From assembly GCA_039027055.1 (NCBI GenBank), contig JBCCLD010000211.1, forward strand, positions 1 to 8,295: DNA of 8,295 nt, read 5' to 3'. The translations under genes and the position numbers were made by a program. Position 1 is the first letter of the stretch. Each line of letters starts with the position of its first letter. Positions 7,301-8,295 of the stretch are shown one piece after another. The notes under the pieces are model-generated. The model saw only the letters and a program-made list of their open reading frames with translations. It was not told the origin of the DNA and did no database searches. This stretch comes from JBCBEX01 sp039027055. GTDB lineage: Bacteria > Bacteroidota > Rhodothermia > Rhodothermales > Rubricoccaceae.

Positions 7301-8295
7301 GTGTACCTGCGCCGCTACGCGTCCGACGGGACGGCACTCAGCGGCCAGACGCTCGTGCACGACGCGACGACGAACAACCAGCGGGCGCCGTCGGTCTCGG
7401 CGGACGCCGACGGAGACTTCGTGGTGGTGTGGGAGGAGTCGACGCGGGACGGGTCGGGCACCGGGGTGTTCGGGCAGCGGTACGCGGCGGACGGGACGGA
7501 GAGCGGGGCTGAGTTCCAGGTAAACGACTACACGACGAACGGGCAAAACACACCCGTCGTGGCGCTCGACGCGAGTGGGGGCTTCGTGGTCGCCTGGGCG
7601 GGCGAGGGGGACCTGGACGCCAGCGGCGTCTTCGCCCGCGTATACGACGCCAGCGGCGTCAGCCAGGACCCGGACGCCACCTTCGCCCTCAACCTGGTTG
7701 GGGCCCCCGGCTGGCGCATGCTCGCCCAGCCCAACGGCACCACCATCGGCGACCTCTTGGCTCCGCTCTGGACCCAGGGCGTCCCGGGCGCCGATGCTGC
7801 TCAGGACGAGCCCACCGCCGCCAACGTCTTCGTCTACGACGAGACCGACCCCACCGCCGATGAGGACGTCGGCTTCACCGCCGTGACTTCGCTCAACGCG
7901 GCGCTCGCGAGCGGTCAGGGCTTCATCGTCTTCGTGTTCGCTGACGACGACTTCGACGGCACGCCCGACGCGTTCCCGAAAGCACTCTCCGTGGAGGGCT
8001 ACACGGCCCCCAGCGGTACCGTGTCGCCTGCGATGAGCTTCACCGACTCCGGTACTCCGAGCGCCGACGGCTGGAACCTGCTCGGCAACGTCTTCGCCGA
8101 GCCGCTCGACTGGGACGCCGTGCGGGCCAACGGCGGCTTCGACAATGTGGAGGCGACGGTCTACGTGTGGGACCCGGCCTCGAACGCCTACCGGACCTAC
8201 AACGGCTCGTCGGGCGACCTCATCGGCGGGCAGATAGCGGGGGGGCAGGGCTTCTTCGTCAAGGCCACGGCGGCGACCCCCGCCGTCCCCTTCGC
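4145..8295 (+). CDS. Very large secreted repeat protein, probable multi-propeller surface protein (3' partial)
   Basis: The frame runs at least 1383 codons with no stop before the right edge. ATG 4145 is the first start after an in-frame TAG near 3881; there is no Shine-Dalgarno sequence, as is common in Bacteroidota relatives. Residues 1-59 form a long Arg-rich n-region, a hydrophobic segment (about 41-52) and an 'AQA' cleavage site, so the product is exported. Residues 69-1168 hold 20 units centred on 'PAVAMDADGDFVVVWE', followed by 'GxFAQRYAADGTAQGSEFQVNT'. They group as 6 + 7 + 7 with Pro-rich linkers near 398-413 and 781-801. Seven units per block suggests seven-bladed beta-propellers; the Asp-rich DxDGDF loops could bind calcium. 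From about 1180 a different module has paired 'GWRMLA' and 'GWNLLGN' segments, in my experience found in secreted Rhodothermota proteins ahead of a type IX sorting domain. That domain would lie off-window. Function is unknown; adhesion or ligand binding is likely. Confidence 0.9.
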   Translation, partial: MAPLLPSARRRALPVRPFSVRPFAGARQVARRRLAWLRRSAAAGTLTLAMLQGAPEAQAQVASTAAGAEFQVNTYTTSVQSFSAVARDADGDFVVVWESGNSFLGSQDGSTSGIYGQRYAADGTPLGSEFLVNTFTTSLQQRPAVAMDADGDFVVVWQSGDYDGDTQDGDSYGIYAQRYASDGTALGSEFQVNTYTTSFQFEPAVAMDADGDFVVAWTSDGPDGASFGIAAQRYAADGTAQGSEFQVNTYTTSLQQNPAVAMDADGDFVVVWESYQSINRNEIFGQRYSAAGTPQGVEFQVNTDTAGNQESPAIAMDADGDFVVVWEGPDVSVIGVFAQRYASDGTAQDAEFQVNTYTTDRQSFPAVAMDADGSFVTTWTSSYQDGDRTGVFAQRYSDVPASVPEGGEAAVNIATAGGQADPAVAIDDAGDFVVTWEGSDADGTGILAQRYNADGTPAGFQFQVNTVATGDQAIPAAAIDADGDFVVVWEGPDGGFIGVFAQRYAADGTAQGAEFQVATTTEEDSVDPAVAMDADGDFVVVWTTNQRVFAQRYAADGSAEGSAFQAAVAGITNNIDPSVAMDADGDFVVAWSGSGTGGGGYNTTDVYAQRFSADGSAQGSAIQVSPVAGGTQQADVTPSVAMDADGDFVVAYAKQYYAGTTPVDVYLRRYAADGTALSSETLVHDATTNDQRAPSVSSDADGDFVVVWQETTRDGSGTGVFGQQFLADGTENGGEFQVNAYTTNGQSTPVVGLDASGDFVVAWAGEGTGDNAGVFARRYDVEDLIRPSVEPPPGLPDGVPTTTAGTQRDPAVVRADAGAFAIVWESPDGAGTGIYGQRYAADGTAQGSEFQVNTDTAGNQESPAIAMDADGDFVVVWEGPDGSVVGVFAQRYAADGTAQGAEFQVATTTLEDPVDPAVAMDADGDFVVVWATNRRVVARRYAADGTAQGSEAEAAFADIRNNIDPSVAMDADGDYVVAWSGAGTGGGFYNTTDVYVQRFSADGSAQGSAIQVSPAASGTQEADGVPSVTMDTDGDFVVVYSKGYYAGGPPYDVYLRRYASDGTALSGQTLVHDATTNNQRAPSVSADADGDFVVVWEESTRDGSGTGVFGQRYAADGTESGAEFQVNDYTTNGQNTPVVALDASGGFVVAWAGEGDLDASGVFARVYDASGVSQDPDATFALNLVGAPGWRMLAQPNGTTIGDLLAPLWTQGVPGADAAQDEPTAANVFVYDETDPTADEDVGFTAVTSLNAALASGQGFIVFVFADDDFDGTPDAFPKALSVEGYTAPSGTVSPAMSFTDSGTPSADGWNLLGNVFAEPLDWDAVRANGGFDNVEATVYVWDPASNAYRTYNGSSGDLIGGQIAGGQGFFVKATAATPAVPF
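5387..6484 (+). repeat. Seven-unit block, copy A (units 7-13)
   Basis: This 1098-base, 366-codon block aligns without a single gap to 6551-7648 at a constant offset of 1164 bases. Shared landmarks include the short fifth-position loop before 'NNIDPSVAMDAD', 'YNTTDVY' and 'VHDATTN'. A stretch of about 43 bases at 5981-6023 is identical in both copies. The preceding linker 'SDVPASVPEGG' separates it from units 1-6. Confidence 0.88.
6551..7648 (+). repeat. Seven-unit block, copy B (units 14-20)
   Basis: This is the downstream partner of 5387-6484, with every unit boundary preserved. Most differences are third-position or conservative changes, so the duplication is old enough to have diverged but has stayed in frame and under selection. 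Its first unit (14) has lost the core acidic residues. The first half of its second unit (15) resembles unit 5 more than its positional partner, unit 8. The linker before it ('VEDLIRPSVEPPPGLPDG') is five residues longer than the one before copy A. Confidence 0.88.
7682..8295 (+). other. C-terminal non-repeat module of the secreted protein (truncated by window edge)
   Basis: After unit 20 the sequence changes to 'FALNLVGAPGWRMLAQP', then 'LLAPLWTQGVPGAD', 'NVFVYDE', 'GQGFIVFVFADDDFDG', and a second half with 'GWNLLGNVF', 'TVYVWDP' and 'GGQGFFVKA'. The two halves look like an internal duplication of one fold (GW...VY(V)x(Y/W)D...GQGF). I associate this module with extracellular proteins of Rhodothermota and relatives, where a type IX sorting tail follows; that is from memory, not from a search. 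Confidence 0.6.

Larger units (their letters stand above)
4349..7648 (+). repeat. Array of 20 'DADGDFVVxW' units in the secreted protein
   Basis: The first Asp codon of each core motif, or its aligned position, is at 4406, 4586, 4766, 4931, 5093, 5252, 5423, 5582, 5741, 5888, 6071, 6239, 6404, 6587, 6746, 6905, 7052, 7235, 7403 and 7568. Units 1-6 are spaced by 180, 180, 165, 162 and 159 bases. Units 7-13 and 14-20 share the spacing 159, 159, 147, 183, 168, 165. The core ends in Trp in nearly all units; units 11 and 18 have Tyr instead. Unit 14 has lost most of the acidic residues, and units 13 and 20 read 'LDASGxF'. Confidence 0.92.

Noticed and set aside
4349..7648. CRISPR array or non-coding satellite
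   Set aside because: The repetition is at protein level in one open frame, with unit lengths always multiples of three and mostly third-base differences.

Overview
The window is GC-rich (by eye about two thirds G+C). It looks like a member of the Bacteroidota/Rhodothermota assemblage, most plausibly a marine or halophilic Rhodothermota-like bacterium. Three things suggest this: a single-chain TPR / histidine kinase / receiver / AraC-type regulator, a very large secreted repeat protein ending in the paired 'GWxxL' module I associate with secreted Rhodothermota proteins, and no usable Shine-Dalgarno sequence before the main start codons. This placement is inferred from protein style only; there is no rRNA or tRNA marker. 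All supported genes are on the + strand.

Region 1 (1-3174) is a hybrid two-component regulator, cut at its 5' end by the window edge. It reads nine TPR units with an exact 40-residue period, one membrane helix, a coiled coil, HisKA, HATPase_c, an acidic linker, a receiver domain, a second linker and an AraC-type DNA-binding domain. All key catalytic residues are present, so sensing, phosphotransfer and DNA binding appear to sit on one polypeptide.

Region 2 (3175-4144) is an unusually long, mostly non-coding spacer. It holds two adjacent dispersed-repeat elements (3278-3363 and 3389-3514), both bounded by TCATC...GATGA-type ends. It also holds an isolated perfect Shine-Dalgarno-like sequence (3571-3578), a degenerate tandem array of four 20-21 bp units (3623-3704), an inverted repeat (3741-3763), and a possible 99-codon Pro/Ser/Thr-rich small gene (3807-4106) that ends 38 bases before the next gene.

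Region 3 (4145-8295, open at the right edge) is one uninterrupted reading frame of at least 1383 codons. It encodes a signal peptide, 20 units of about 49-62 residues centred on 'DADGDFVVxW', and a C-terminal module whose end lies outside the window. The units fall into blocks of 6, 7 and 7, separated by Pro-rich linkers. The second and third blocks are a 1164-bp-offset, indel-free duplication of each other. The simplest model is an exported multi-propeller adhesin or binding protein, probably sent out by a type IX secretion system.

How they work together: the regulator may control the surface protein through the long spacer, but adjacency is the only evidence. I do not claim a new defence or mobile system. 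The most notable content is the block-duplicated repeat protein and the composite repeat-laden spacer upstream of it.
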